Below are positions 21,078 through 29,842 of a stretch of 64,000 nt of DNA, in pieces. Origin of the DNA: Hyphomicrobiales bacterium (GTDB taxonomy: Bacteria; Pseudomonadota; Alphaproteobacteria; Rhizobiales; Beijerinckiaceae). Every line of letters begins with the position of its first letter. Position 1 is the first letter of the stretch. Position numbers and translations under genes: made by a program. The stretch spans positions 1-64,000 of the forward strand of contig JAIYDY010000045.1 of assembly GCA_027487245.1 (NCBI GenBank), read 5' to 3'. The notes under the pieces were generated by a model, which was given only the letters and a program-made list of their open reading frames with translations, was not told the origin of the DNA and made no database searches.

Positions 21078-23135
21078 ATGACAGCCCTGCCCGCCGACAA
21101 TCCCTTCGCCGCGCCCTGGACCACGCCGTTCGGGCTGCCGCCCTTTGCCAGCATCCGGCCGGAACACCTGTCACCGGCCCTGCATGCCGCTCTGGCGGCG
21201 CATTCGGCCGAGATCGCGGCGATTGCCGCCGAGACCGCGCCGGTCAGCTTCGCCAACGTCATCGACGCGCTGGAACGCGCCGGCGAGGACCTCGACCGTG
21301 CGGCGGCTGTTTTCTACAACCTCGCCGGCGCGGACACCAACGAGGCGCTCCAGCAGATCGAGCGCGAGATGGCGCCCGTGATGTCGCGGCACTGGTCGGC
21401 CATCGGCATGAACCCGGCGCTGTTCGCCCGTGTCGATGCGCTGCATGCCATGAAGGACAAGCTCGACCTGACAGCGGAGCAGGCGCGGGTGCTGGACCTC
21501 ACCCACAAGGGCTTCGTGCGCGCCGGTGCGAGGCTCGGCGATGCCGACAAGACCCGCCTGAAAGCCATCAACGAGCGCTTGTCGACCCTTGGCACGCAGT
21601 TCTCGCAGAACGTCCTCAAGGACGAGGCGAGCTATGCGCTGATCCTCGACAGCGAAGCCGACCTCGCCGGCCTGCCGGATTTCCTGAAAGCCGCCATGGC
21701 CAAGGCTGCCGAGGATCGCGGCCACAAGGGCAAGCATGCAGTGACCTTGCCGCGCTCGATCATCGAGCCGTTCCTGACGTTCTCCTCCCGCCGTGACCTG
21801 CGCGAGAAGGCCCGCAAGGCCTGGGATGCGCGCGGAGCCAACGGCGGCGAGACCGACAACCGCGCCGTGGTGGCCGAGATGGTGCGGCTGCGGGCCGAGA
21901 AGGCCCGGCTGCTGGGCTATGCCAGCTTCGCCGCCTTCAAGCTCGATGACACCATGGCCAAGACGCCCGCCGCCGTGCGCGGGCTGCTCGAACTGGTCTG
22001 GGCGCCGGCCCGGCGCAAGGCCGCGCGCGAAGCCGCCGATCTCGCACTTCTGGCTCGTTCCGAGGGGCAGAACGACCCGATCGCCGCCTGGGATTGGCAC
22101 TACTATTCCGAGAAGGTGCGCAGCCAGCGTTTTGCGCTGGATGAGGGCACGCTCAAGCCCTATCTCCAGCTCGACCGGATCATCGAGGCGTCCTTCGAAT
22201 GCGCCACCCGTCTGTTCGGACTGGCGTTCAAGGCCCGCCCCGATCTTCAGGGCTACCACCCGGATGTGCGCATCTGGGAGGTCAGCGACAGCGGCGGGCG
22301 GCACATCGGCCTGTTCCTTGGGGACTATTATGCCCGGCCGTCCAAGCGCTCCGGCGCCTGGATGAGCGGCTATCGCCGTCAGGACAATCTCGATGGCGAA
22401 GTCCGCCCGATCATCGTCAATGTCTGCAATTTCGCGAAACCGGCTGATGGCGAGCCAGCGCTGCTTTCGTTCGATGATGCCCGCACGCTGTTCCACGAAT
22501 TCGGGCATGCGCTCCATGGGCTTCTGTCCGATGTGATCTACCCGTCCGTTGCCGGCACGGCGGTCTCGCGGGACTTCGTCGAATTGCCGTCGCAGCTTTA
22601 CGAGCACTGGTTCAGCACGCCCGAGGTCATGGGCCGCTATTGCGTGCATGCCGGCACCGGCGAGCCGATGCCGCAGGCGCTGATGGACAAGGTCAAGGCG
22701 GCGCAGACCTTCAACCAGGGTTTCGCCACCATCGAATACACATCGTCAGCGCTGGTCGATCTGGCCTTCCACGAACTCGAAGAGCCGGGCGACATCGACC
22801 CGCTGGCTTTTCAGGCGGCGGAACTGGCGCGCATCGGCATGCCGCCCGAGATCGGCATGCGCCACAAGACGCCGCACTTCACCCATGTCTTTTCGGGTGA
22901 TGGCTACTCGTCCGGCTACTATTCCTACCTTTGGAGCGAGGTCATGGATGCCGACGCCTTCGACGCCTTCCGCGAGACCGGCGATGTCTTCGATGTCGCC
23001 ACAGCCGAAAAGCTGAAGCGCTTCATCTACGCGGCAGGCAACAGCCGCGATCCGGCAGACCTCTACACAGCGTTCCGGGGACGCATGCCCAGCCCGGCGG
23101 CCCTGCTGGAAAAGCGCGGCCTCGCTGACGCTTGA
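21078..23135 (+). CDS. dcp: Peptidyl-dipeptidase Dcp, M3 family metallopeptidase
   Basis: A zinc peptidase of 685 residues that removes C-terminal dipeptides or cleaves short oligopeptides. The M3 active site is LFHEFGHALHG with HEFGH at about 473-477, and the distal Glu lies in the following helix region. The N-terminal alpha-helical cap (PLPPFASIRPEHL-like opening, here LPPFASIRPEHLSPAL) and the C-terminal HVFSGDGYSSGYYSYLWSEV substrate loop are typical. There is no signal peptide, so it is cytoplasmic. ATG 21078 is preceded by GAAGGA. It could recycle peptides imported by systems such as the yej transporter at 36-42 kb. Confidence 0.95.
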   Translation: MTALPADNPFAAPWTTPFGLPPFASIRPEHLSPALHAALAAHSAEIAAIAAETAPVSFANVIDALERAGEDLDRAAAVFYNLAGADTNEALQQIEREMAPVMSRHWSAIGMNPALFARVDALHAMKDKLDLTAEQARVLDLTHKGFVRAGARLGDADKTRLKAINERLSTLGTQFSQNVLKDEASYALILDSEADLAGLPDFLKAAMAKAAEDRGHKGKHAVTLPRSIIEPFLTFSSRRDLREKARKAWDARGANGGETDNRAVVAEMVRLRAEKARLLGYASFAAFKLDDTMAKTPAAVRGLLELVWAPARRKAAREAADLALLARSEGQNDPIAAWDWHYYSEKVRSQRFALDEGTLKPYLQLDRIIEASFECATRLFGLAFKARPDLQGYHPDVRIWEVSDSGGRHIGLFLGDYYARPSKRSGAWMSGYRRQDNLDGEVRPIIVNVCNFAKPADGEPALLSFDDARTLFHEFGHALHGLLSDVIYPSVAGTAVSRDFVELPSQLYEHWFSTPEVMGRYCVHAGTGEPMPQALMDKVKAAQTFNQGFATIEYTSSALVDLAFHELEEPGDIDPLAFQAAELARIGMPPEIGMRHKTPHFTHVFSGDGYSSGYYSYLWSEVMDADAFDAFRETGDVFDVATAEKLKRFIYAAGNSRDPADLYTAFRGRMPSPAALLEKRGLADA

Positions 23136-23157
23136 GCGTCTTGGTGCGCTGCGCCGG

Positions 23158-23793
23158 TCAGCCCTGGGCCAGCAGCCCATAGGCTGAAGGATGCCACAGC
23201 GGCGCATAGCCGCCTCGCAAGGCTCCGAGCGTGGTTGGCGGGGTCAGAACTTCGGCCTCGCCGCCCGGTAGCGGTTGGCGCTGGCCATAGCCCTGGTGTG
23301 ACCAGGCCAGAAGCTGTCCTTGCTTCACCGCATGGGCCTCTCCCTCCAGTCGCACCATCGCCCCATCCGGCAAGGCCGCGAAAGGGAGGCGATGCACGAT
23401 CTGCGTCCGGCCGAGGCGGCGCTCGTGATCAAGCTGTGCGTCCAGCGCGGGGCAGGATGGCAAGGGCAGGTCCGGCCCATCGTCATGCGCAGCCGCACGC
23501 CGGTAGGCCAGAGCGTCAGTGCGCCGGCATTCCATGCAGGGCCGGTGCCCGGCTGCCAGCGCCGTCACCTCGTCGCAGAAGAACAGCTCGGTATAGCCGC
23601 TGTGCCAGACCTGCCGCTGCCGACCCTTGAAGGCCAGCACGCAGATGATCCATTGACGGCTGGCCCATGGCCGATGCGGCACGGCCTGACTTGCCGGATC
23701 GTGGAAACGGCCGCCACGATTGCCCATCAGCAGGCCGCGCGCGGCGTTGGCCTCCAGACTCTGGAACGGCGTGACCCGGTTGGGCAGTGGCAT
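23158..23793 (-). CDS. Conserved uncharacterised protein with an Ada-like CxxC motif
   Basis: About 211 residues. I chose ATG 23793 (MPLPNRVTPFQSLEANAARG) because I recall alphaproteobacterial proteins with the same opening; longer starts only add Arg-rich sequence of random character. The core runs RGLLMGNRGGRFH, a basic FKGRQRQVW, then YTELFF and ALAAGHRPCMECRRTDA (Cys86, Cys89). The last part looks like the end of an Ada-type zinc site (AAGFRPCKRC), but the first CxxxC half is not evident. A role in DNA or nucleotide chemistry is possible but not shown. The gene is divergent from the PPTase and convergent with dcp. Confidence 0.72.
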   Translation of the reverse strand: MPLPNRVTPFQSLEANAARGLLMGNRGGRFHDPASQAVPHRPWASRQWIICVLAFKGRQRQVWHSGYTELFFCDEVTALAAGHRPCMECRRTDALAYRRAAAHDDGPDLPLPSCPALDAQLDHERRLGRTQIVHRLPFAALPDGAMVRLEGEAHAVKQGQLLAWSHQGYGQRQPLPGGEAEVLTPPTTLGALRGGYAPLWHPSAYGLLAQG

Positions 23794-23872
23794 GGCAACG
23801 GGCTCCAACGCGCGGGTGCAGCGACGAACAAGCCCGTTGACCATGCCACCGGCCATGCGGCACGGTCCAGCC

Positions 23873-24481
23873 ATGCAATGGCTTGACCAGATCGAGCGGG
23901 CCGCCAGCCTGCCAGCCGCGTGGCTGATCGCGACAGACCAGATGCCCCGCACGCGGCCTGAACGGTCGGCGCTGCGCCATGCCACCAGCGTGGCGGTGCT
24001 GTCCGAACACCTGGCTCGGCCGCTCGCCGGTATCAGGCTGGGTCATGAGCCTTCGGGCCGCCCCTTCCTTGCCAGTCCCTGCGTTGCGGGCTTGCACTTC
24101 TCGCACGCCACCCGCGACGGGATGGTGCTCGTGGCAATCGCGGAAGGGCCGGTCGGGGCCGACATAGAGCGTGTCGGCGCCGGCCCGATCCCCTATGCGG
24201 CCTTGCACCCCGCCGAGCAGATCTGGCTTGCGCAGGTGCCGGAGCCGGAGCGCGCCCTTGCCTTCGCCACGCTCTGGGCCGCCAAGGAGGCGCACGGCAA
24301 GTGGGCCGGAACCGGCTTGCCGGAGACCGACCGCATCGCCGTGCTGCCGGGCCGCGACGGGCGCTGGCGCGTGGCCGGCGAGGACGGGATCAGCCTCCGG
24401 ACGCGGGCGGTCACCCTCGGTGATCGCCACTATGCGGCAGCCGTGGCTTTCGCCGGCGCTATCGTGCCAGCAGTCCGGTAG
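23873..24481 (+). CDS. 4'-phosphopantetheinyl transferase family protein
   Basis: Transfers phosphopantetheine from CoA to a carrier-protein serine. About 202 residues from ATG 23873. Family motifs are GRPFL (62-66), LHFSHATRDG (74-83), VGADIERV (94-101, Asp97 and Glu99 binding Mg2+) and FATLWAAKEAHGKWAG (131-146, Glu139 and Lys). It resembles the Sfp/AcpT superfamily but the N-terminal half is short, as in the secondary-metabolism or AcpT type. No polyketide or NRPS gene is in the window. Earlier in-frame ATGs at 23843 and 23855 are possible starts; no strong Shine-Dalgarno decides. Confidence 0.85.
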   Translation: MQWLDQIERAASLPAAWLIATDQMPRTRPERSALRHATSVAVLSEHLARPLAGIRLGHEPSGRPFLASPCVAGLHFSHATRDGMVLVAIAEGPVGADIERVGAGPIPYAALHPAEQIWLAQVPEPERALAFATLWAAKEAHGKWAGTGLPETDRIAVLPGRDGRWRVAGEDGISLRTRAVTLGDRHYAAAVAFAGAIVPAVR

Positions 24482-24499
24482 TGCTGCGTGCGCTGCGGC

Positions 24500-25234
24500 T
24501 CACGCCGCCGCGCGCCGCCCCTTGATCAGATAGCCCGCGATGATCACGACAGCCGCTCCGATCGCCGCCGCACCGTAGTGGGGCAAAGCCGAAGGCCCCA
24601 TCCCCTGCGGGTTGACCGTGACGGGCACGTCGACGACCCAGGACGGGATCACGGTCTTGAACCAGCCCAGGACCGCGACATCACTCACGATCATCTCGCC
24701 GGCAATCCAGCCCAGCAGCGCCGCGCCGAGCCAGATCAGGATCGGGAAGCGGGTCAGCAGGTCCATGATGATCTGCGAGCCATAGATGATCAGCGGGATC
24801 GAGAGCAGCAGCCCGAAGATGAACAATTCGGGATGCCCGCGCGAGGCGGCGGCAATGGCGATGACGTTGTCGAGGCTCATCACCGCATCCGCGATAGCGA
24901 TGGTCTTCACGGCACGCCAGAGGCTGTCCGAGCTTTCAATGCCGTCATGGGCCTCTTCCTCGCCCACCACGAGCTTGATGGCGATCCAGAACAGCAGCAG
25001 CCCGCCCAGAACCTTCAGGAATGGCAGGCCCATCAGATACGAGACGACCAGCGCGAAGAGGATGCGCAGCAAAATGGCAGCGCCAGCCCCGAGCCAGATG
25101 CCGATCTTGCGCTGCTTTTCCGGCAGCGACCGGCAGGCCAGCGCGATGACGACGGCATTGTCGCCTGACAGCAGCAGATCGATCCAGACGATTTGCAGAA
25201 CGGAAAGCCAGAATTGGCTTGAGGTGAAGTCCAT
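24500..25234 (-). CDS. TerC family integral membrane protein
   Basis: An inner-membrane protein of about 244 residues with seven or more hydrophobic helices. The two family signatures are WIDLLLSGDNAVVIALA near the N-terminus and IADAVMSLDNVIAIAAA in the middle, each with the conserved Asp-Asn pair in a membrane helix. TerC/Alx-like proteins export Mn2+ or other metals and some assist membrane protein folding. ATG 25234 lies 12 nt after an AGGAG; a GTG further upstream (25261) is less likely. The leader was checked for a yybP-ykoY manganese riboswitch and none was recognised. Confidence 0.88.
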   Translation of the reverse strand: MDFTSSQFWLSVLQIVWIDLLLSGDNAVVIALACRSLPEKQRKIGIWLGAGAAILLRILFALVVSYLMGLPFLKVLGGLLLFWIAIKLVVGEEEAHDGIESSDSLWRAVKTIAIADAVMSLDNVIAIAAASRGHPELFIFGLLLSIPLIIYGSQIIMDLLTRFPILIWLGAALLGWIAGEMIVSDVAVLGWFKTVIPSWVVDVPVTVNPQGMGPSALPHYGAAAIGAAVVIIAGYLIKGRRAAA

Positions 25235-25374
25235 GGCGGGTGGCGTCTCCTGCAAATTCACAGTCTAGCGCTGCTATTCCGGTCCCTTATCGTGGTCAAG
25301 CGGGTTCGGCGTCAAGCCGTGCACGCATCCTGAATGGGCCAATCGTTTCAAACGCGGCTGCACGGCTCAAGGCT

Positions 25375-25472
25375 GTCATCCCCGGCGGCCCACAGGGCCG
25401 GGAAGGGGATCCGGAAAGACTGGCTTCTGCGTATGGATCCCCGTCCCGCGCCCAGGGCGCGCCGGGGATGAC
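25375..25472. repeat. 98-bp structured palindromic repeat element
   Basis: Perfect 13-bp inverted ends, GTCATCCCCGGCG at 25375-25387 and its reverse complement at 25460-25472, enclose two local hairpins (GGCCC-ACA-GGGCC on the left; GCGCC-CAG-GGCGC on the right) and a central GGGGATCC (25405-25412)...GGATCCCC (25435-25442) stem. The whole could fold as a cloverleaf. The GTCATCCCCGG end sequence resembles dispersed intergenic palindromes common in alphaproteobacteria. It lies between ttuC and terC. I saw no second copy in this window. Confidence 0.72.
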
Positions 25473-25538
25473 ACCGGTTCAGGGCCGGGCCTTCAAGCCA
25501 ACGCCCTGCATATCAGGGCTCGGCCCGTCGGCTGCCAA

Positions 25539-26618
25539 TCACCCAAGCGCAGCCTCGATGGCCTTGCCGGCGGCTTCGGTTCCGGCGCTGCCGCCCAGGT
25601 CGCGGGTCCGCGTGCGGGCATCGGACAGGCCGCGCTCGCAGGCCGCGACGATCGCTGCGGCAGCATCGGTTTCGCCAAGATGTTCGAGCATCATCGCCGC
25701 CGACCAGATCTGGCCGACCGGGTTGGCGATGCCCATGCCAGCAATATCAGGCGCGGAGCCATGCACGGGCTCGAACAGCGAGGGGAACTCGCCCGTCGGG
25801 TTGATGTTGCCGGAGGGGGCGATGCCGATGGTGCCGGTGCAGGCTGGCCCCAGATCCGACAGGATGTCGCCGAACAGGTTCGAGGCCACGACCACGTCGA
25901 AGTAGTCGGGCTTCAGCACGAAATGGGCGGTCAGGATGTCGATGTGGAACTGGTCGGTGCGCACATCGGGGTACTTCTTCGCCATCTCGGCCACACGCTC
26001 GTCCCAGTAGGGCATGGTGATGGCGATGCCGTTGGACTTGGTGGCGCTGGTCAGGTGCTTCTTGGGCCGCGACTGCGCGAGGTCATAGGCGAACTTCAGG
26101 ATGCGGTCGACGCCGATGCGCGTCATTACCGTTTCCTGCATCACCATCTCGCGCTCTGTGCCACCGAAGATGCGCCCGCCAATCGAGGAATACTCACCCT
26201 CGGTATTCTCGCGCACCACCCAGAAATCGATATCGCCCGGCTTGCGGCCAGCCAGCGGCGAAGGCACGCCCGGCATCAGGCGCACGGGGCGCAGGTTGAC
26301 ATACTGGTCGAAGGCCCGGCGGAACTGCAGCAGCGAGCCCCACAGCGAGATGTGGTCAGGGATCTTGGCCGGCAGGCCGACAGCCCCGAAGAAGATCGCA
26401 TCGTGCTTGCCGATCTGCTCCTGCCAGTCATCCGGCAGCATCTTGCCATGCTTGGCATAGTAGTCATACGAGGCGAAATCAAAGTGATCGAGCCTGAGCT
26501 CGAAGCCGAACAGCTTCGCGGCTTTTTCGAGAATCCGCACGCCTTCGGGCATGACCTCCTGCCCGATGCCGTCACCGGCGATCACGGCGATGCGATAGAC
26601 GCGGTTGCTGCGGGTCAT
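25539..26618 (-). CDS. ttuC: Tartrate dehydrogenase/decarboxylase (D-malate dehydrogenase type)
   Basis: An NAD-dependent oxidative decarboxylase of 359 residues in the isocitrate/isopropylmalate dehydrogenase family. It opens YRIAVIAGDGIGQEVMPEG and has LRPVRLMPGVPSPL and the substrate motif VVRENTEGEYSSIGG, where the Glu-Asn-Thr-Glu-Gly-Glu run is diagnostic for tartrate dehydrogenase rather than LeuB. The metal and NAD part is VVASNLFGDILSDLG and PVHGSAPDIAG. ATG 26618 overlaps the stop of the upstream hydrolase gene (ATGA). The divergent tctBAC transporter fits uptake of tartrate or a related hydroxy-dicarboxylate, as in the ttu loci of Agrobacterium vitis. Confidence 0.92.
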   Translation of the reverse strand: MTRSNRVYRIAVIAGDGIGQEVMPEGVRILEKAAKLFGFELRLDHFDFASYDYYAKHGKMLPDDWQEQIGKHDAIFFGAVGLPAKIPDHISLWGSLLQFRRAFDQYVNLRPVRLMPGVPSPLAGRKPGDIDFWVVRENTEGEYSSIGGRIFGGTEREMVMQETVMTRIGVDRILKFAYDLAQSRPKKHLTSATKSNGIAITMPYWDERVAEMAKKYPDVRTDQFHIDILTAHFVLKPDYFDVVVASNLFGDILSDLGPACTGTIGIAPSGNINPTGEFPSLFEPVHGSAPDIAGMGIANPVGQIWSAAMMLEHLGETDAAAAIVAACERGLSDARTRTRDLGGSAGTEAAGKAIEAALG

Positions 26619-27541
26619 GCTGTCTCTCCGTCAAAAAAGGCAAGGAAGGCCTCGGCCACCTGGTCAGGCAACTCTTCGGCGAGATAATGCCCGCCGGGAA
26701 GGGTGTGGCCGCGCACATCGGCTGCGCGTTCTTGCCATAACGCCAGCACATCGAAGCAGCGGTTGACCGCGCCATGCTCGCCCCACAGCGCCAGCAGCGG
26801 CTGGCTGAGCTTGCGCCCGCCATCGGCGTCATCATGGGCGATATCGGTCGTGGCTGCGGCGCGATAATCCTCGCAGCTGGCGTGGATGGTGGCCGGATCG
26901 GCAAAGCAGCGCAGGTATTCGGCCAGCGCGGCGGGGTGGAACGGCGTCATGCCCGCCGAACCGGAGCCGCATTTCTTCAGCCAGTAGGCCTTCGGGTTCG
27001 CGCCGATCATCCGCTCGGGGAAAGGCGCGGGCTGGATCAGGAAGAACCAGTGCCAGTAGGCCCGGGCAAAGGCATCTGTCGTGCCGGCATACATCTCTCG
27101 CGTCGGCGCGATGTCGAGCGTCGCCAGTTTCAGCACCGTGTCCGGGTGGTCGAGCGCCATGCGGTGGGCAACGCGGGCTCCGCGATCATGGGCGCCAACA
27201 AAGAACCGGTCATGGCCCAGTGCCGCCATGGCAGCCACCAGATCGGCCGCCATCGCCCGCTTGGCATAGGCGGCATGACCGGGTCCGCCTTCGGGCCTGG
27301 CGCTGTCGCCATAGCCGCGAAGATCGGCGGCGATGATGGTGAAATGCTCCTTCAGCCGTGCCGCGACCTTGTGCCAGAGCACATGGGTCTGCGGATAGCC
27401 GTGCAGCAACAGCAGCGGCGGGCCCTCGCCGCCGGTGCGCAGGCGCACGTGGCTGCCTGGAACCGCGACATCGAGCAGCCTGAAGCCGGGGAAAAGCCCG
27501 GCCACGTCAGGGTTTGGCTCGGAGCGTTCGGTGATCGGCAT
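26615..27541 (-). CDS. Alpha/beta hydrolase of the haloacetate (fluoroacetate) dehalogenase type
   Basis: A cytoplasmic alpha/beta hydrolase of 308 residues from ATG 27541. The nucleophile sits in GAHDRGARVAHR and is Asp119, not Ser, as in haloalkanoate dehalogenases. It also has Arg120 and Arg123 (carboxylate binding), Asp143 in LDIAPT (acid), His164-Trp165 in YWHWFF and Tyr226 in CEDYR (halide pocket), and His285 in GGHYL (base). These correspond to D110, R111, R114, D134, H155, W156, Y219 and H280 of the Rhodopseudomonas enzyme as I recall them. It is the first gene of a coupled pair with ttuC, so an epoxide or ester substrate related to tartrate metabolism is an alternative. Confidence 0.88.
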   Translation of the reverse strand: MPITERSEPNPDVAGLFPGFRLLDVAVPGSHVRLRTGGEGPPLLLLHGYPQTHVLWHKVAARLKEHFTIIAADLRGYGDSARPEGGPGHAAYAKRAMAADLVAAMAALGHDRFFVGAHDRGARVAHRMALDHPDTVLKLATLDIAPTREMYAGTTDAFARAYWHWFFLIQPAPFPERMIGANPKAYWLKKCGSGSAGMTPFHPAALAEYLRCFADPATIHASCEDYRAAATTDIAHDDADGGRKLSQPLLALWGEHGAVNRCFDVLALWQERAADVRGHTLPGGHYLAEELPDQVAEAFLAFFDGETA

Positions 27542-27642
27542 CGGGGGTCCGTTCGAAGCGGTGTCAGGTGCTGTAGACAAAACCTGCGGAACTTGCTTAT
27601 TCAACCCAAAAGAAAAGCACAATTCGGGACGGACAGCGCGCG

Positions 27643-28140
27643 ATGATCAGACCAAGGATTGCGGCCCCGCAGGACTTTGCAGGCGGGCTGTTTCTCATCG
27701 CCATCGGCCTTGGCGCGCTCTGGGCGTCATCGGGTCTCGGCATGGGCACCTTGCGCGCCATGGGTCCCGGCATGCTGCCCAAGTCGCTCGCTGTCATGGT
27801 CGCCGGCCTGGGCGTCCTGCTGCTGATCACCTCGCTCAGGGTCGAAGGGCCTGCGCTCGACCGCTGGTCCCTGCGCGGGCTGATCTTCGTGCTGCTGGGG
27901 GCCGGCTTGTTCGCGCTCACCATTCGCGGCAGCGACCTGCCCTTCGGCTTCACCTTGCCGGCCATCGGCCTGATCGCCGCCGGCCCGCTGGTCGCCATCG
28001 TCTCCGCCTTTGCCTCGCCCGAGACGAAGTGGGGCGAGGTTCTGCTGTTCGCGGCCTTCATGACGGCGCTGTGCGCCGGTATTTTCAAATACGCGCTGGG
28101 TCTGCCGATCCCGCTCGCGCCATGGCTGCTGGGATACTGA
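27643..28140 (+). CDS. tctB: Tripartite tricarboxylate transporter small membrane subunit TctB
   Basis: A 165-residue inner-membrane protein with four hydrophobic segments (about 12-30, 42-62, 76-96 and 105-150 in two parts). The sequence DFAGGLFLIAIGLGALWAS and the GTLRAMGPGMLPKSLA loop are typical of TctB, the small partner that assembles with TctA. ATG 27643 starts the operon. It is divergent from the dehalogenase-like/ttuC pair by about 100 bp, so one intergenic region probably controls both. tctA follows after 4 bp. Confidence 0.9.
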   Translation: MIRPRIAAPQDFAGGLFLIAIGLGALWASSGLGMGTLRAMGPGMLPKSLAVMVAGLGVLLLITSLRVEGPALDRWSLRGLIFVLLGAGLFALTIRGSDLPFGFTLPAIGLIAAGPLVAIVSAFASPETKWGEVLLFAAFMTALCAGIFKYALGLPIPLAPWLLGY

Positions 28141-28144
28141 AAGC

Positions 28145-29644
28145 ATGGACCTGTTTTCCAATCTCGCGCTGGGCTTCGGCGTTGCTCTGTCGCTGAAGAA
28201 CCTGGCCCTGTGCTTCACCGGCTGCTTCATCGGCACGCTGATCGGCGTCCTGCCCGGCGTGGGTCCGATCGCCACCATCGCGATGCTGCTGCCGATCACC
28301 TTCGGCATCGATCCGGTCGGCGCGCTGATCATGCTCGCGGGCATCTACTATGGCGCGCAGTATGGCGGCTCGACCACCGCCATTCTGGTCAACATCCCCG
28401 GTGAGGCCACGTCGGTCGTCACCACGCTTGACGGCCACCAGATGGCCAAGCAGGGCCGCGCCGGCGTGGCGCTGGGCATCTCGGCCATCGGCTCGTTCAT
28501 TGCCGGCTCCGTCGCGACAATTCTGATTGCCGCTCTGGGTGCGCCGCTGACCCGCATGGCGCTGCTGTTCGGACCTGCCGAATACTTCTCCCTGATGGTG
28601 ATGGGCCTGTGCTTCGCGGTCGTGCTGGCGCGCGGCTCGATCCTGAAAGCCATCGCCATGATCCTGCTCGGCCTGCTGTTCTCGACGATCGGCACCGATC
28701 TCGAAACCGGGCAGGAACGCATGACCTTCGGCTTCGCACCCCTGTCGGACGGGCTCGATTTCGCGGTGCTGGCCATGGGCATCTTCGGCTTTGCCGAAGT
28801 GATCAAGAACCTCGAAAACCCCGAGACGCGCGATGTCGTCCGCCAGAAAGTCGGACGCCTCCTGCCGAACTTCGCCGAGATGAAGCAATCCGCGATGCCG
28901 ATCGTGCGGGGCACATTCCTCGGCTCGGCACTGGGCATCCTGCCCGGAAACGGCGCAGTGCTCGGCCCCTTCGCCAGCTACACGCTGGAAAAGAAGCTCG
29001 CGAAGGACTCGTCGCGCTTCGGGCGCGGCGCGATCGAGGGTGTGGCCGGGCCTGAAAGCGCCAACAATGCAGGCGCGCAGACCTCGTTCATTCCGCTGCT
29101 GACGCTCGGCATCCCGCCCAACGCGGTGATGGCGCTGATGGTTGGTGCCATGACGATCCACGGCGTCATTCCCGGCCCGCAGGTGATGACCAAGAACCCG
29201 CAACTGTTCTGGGGCATGATTGCCTCGATGTGGATCGGCAACCTGATGCTGCTGATCATCAATCTGCCGCTCATCGGCCTGTGGGTGAAGCTGCTGAAGG
29301 TGCCTTACCGGCTGATGTTCCCGGCCATCCTCCTGTTCTGCTGCATCGGCATCTACTCCATCAACAACTCCCCGGTCGATGTGGCCATGACCGCCTTCTT
29401 CGGTTTGTTCGGCTACGCGCTGATCAAGTTCGGCTTCGAGCCGGCCCCGCTGCTGCTCGGCTATGTGCTGGGCCGGTTGCTGGAGGAGAAGATGCGGCAG
29501 GCGCTGATCATCTCCAGGGGCTCGTTCATGACCTTCGTCGAGCGCCCGATCTCGGCAGGGCTTCTGGTCGTCGCCGTCGTTGTGCTGGTCGTGGCGCTGC
29601 TGCCGTCGATCTCGAAAAAGCGCGACGTGGTCTTTACTGAGTGA
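28145..29644 (+). CDS. tctA: Tripartite tricarboxylate transporter large membrane subunit TctA
   Basis: A 499-residue sodium- or proton-driven carrier with about 11 or 12 transmembrane segments. The N-terminal signature GTLIGVLPGVGPIATIAMLL and GIYYGAQYGGSTTAILVNIP, with the repeat GTFLGSALGILPGNGAVLGP in the second half, are the duplicated TctA motifs that bind the carboxylate. It works with TctB and the periplasmic TctC. The context with tartrate dehydrogenase suggests a C4-hydroxycarboxylate substrate such as tartrate, but TctA sequence alone does not reveal specificity. Confidence 0.95.
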   Translation: MDLFSNLALGFGVALSLKNLALCFTGCFIGTLIGVLPGVGPIATIAMLLPITFGIDPVGALIMLAGIYYGAQYGGSTTAILVNIPGEATSVVTTLDGHQMAKQGRAGVALGISAIGSFIAGSVATILIAALGAPLTRMALLFGPAEYFSLMVMGLCFAVVLARGSILKAIAMILLGLLFSTIGTDLETGQERMTFGFAPLSDGLDFAVLAMGIFGFAEVIKNLENPETRDVVRQKVGRLLPNFAEMKQSAMPIVRGTFLGSALGILPGNGAVLGPFASYTLEKKLAKDSSRFGRGAIEGVAGPESANNAGAQTSFIPLLTLGIPPNAVMALMVGAMTIHGVIPGPQVMTKNPQLFWGMIASMWIGNLMLLIINLPLIGLWVKLLKVPYRLMFPAILLFCCIGIYSINNSPVDVAMTAFFGLFGYALIKFGFEPAPLLLGYVLGRLLEEKMRQALIISRGSFMTFVERPISAGLLVVAVVVLVVALLPSISKKRDVVFTE

Positions 29645-29654
29645 CAAGCGCGCG

Positions 29655-29678
29655 GCATCGCCGGATGTCCGGCGGTGC
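29655..29678 (+). other. Intercistronic hairpin between tctA and tctC
   Basis: GCATCGCCGGA (29655-29665) pairs with TCCGGCGGTGC (29668-29678) with a nominal 2-nt loop, allowing one G-U pair. It sits 11 bp after the tctA stop and is not followed by a T run, so it is more likely an RNA 3'-end stabiliser or processing site than a terminator. Such a site would help make more binding protein than membrane subunit. Confidence 0.4.
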
Positions 29679-29842
29679 TGCATCGGGTCGCGCCTGCTCC
29701 TGATGCCGCGAAAACAGGCTTCAAATTGCTGATTGGCGCGCTATGTATGCGTCACAGGCTTGGACGTGCCGCGCATCCCCGCAGCACGTCGGACTAACGC
29801 AGGCCCAACAACAACACCAAACCCACTCCGGAGGAATGCTTC

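Noticed and set aside
25235..25374. yybP-ykoY manganese riboswitch before terC
   Set aside because: No conserved loop sequences of that riboswitch could be found; the only strong structure further upstream is the palindromic repeat.
28085..29683. Long minus-strand frame opposite tctA, rich in Gln, Asp and His
   Set aside because: Typical antisense artefact of a GC-rich membrane-protein gene; no ribosome-binding site and no family resemblance.
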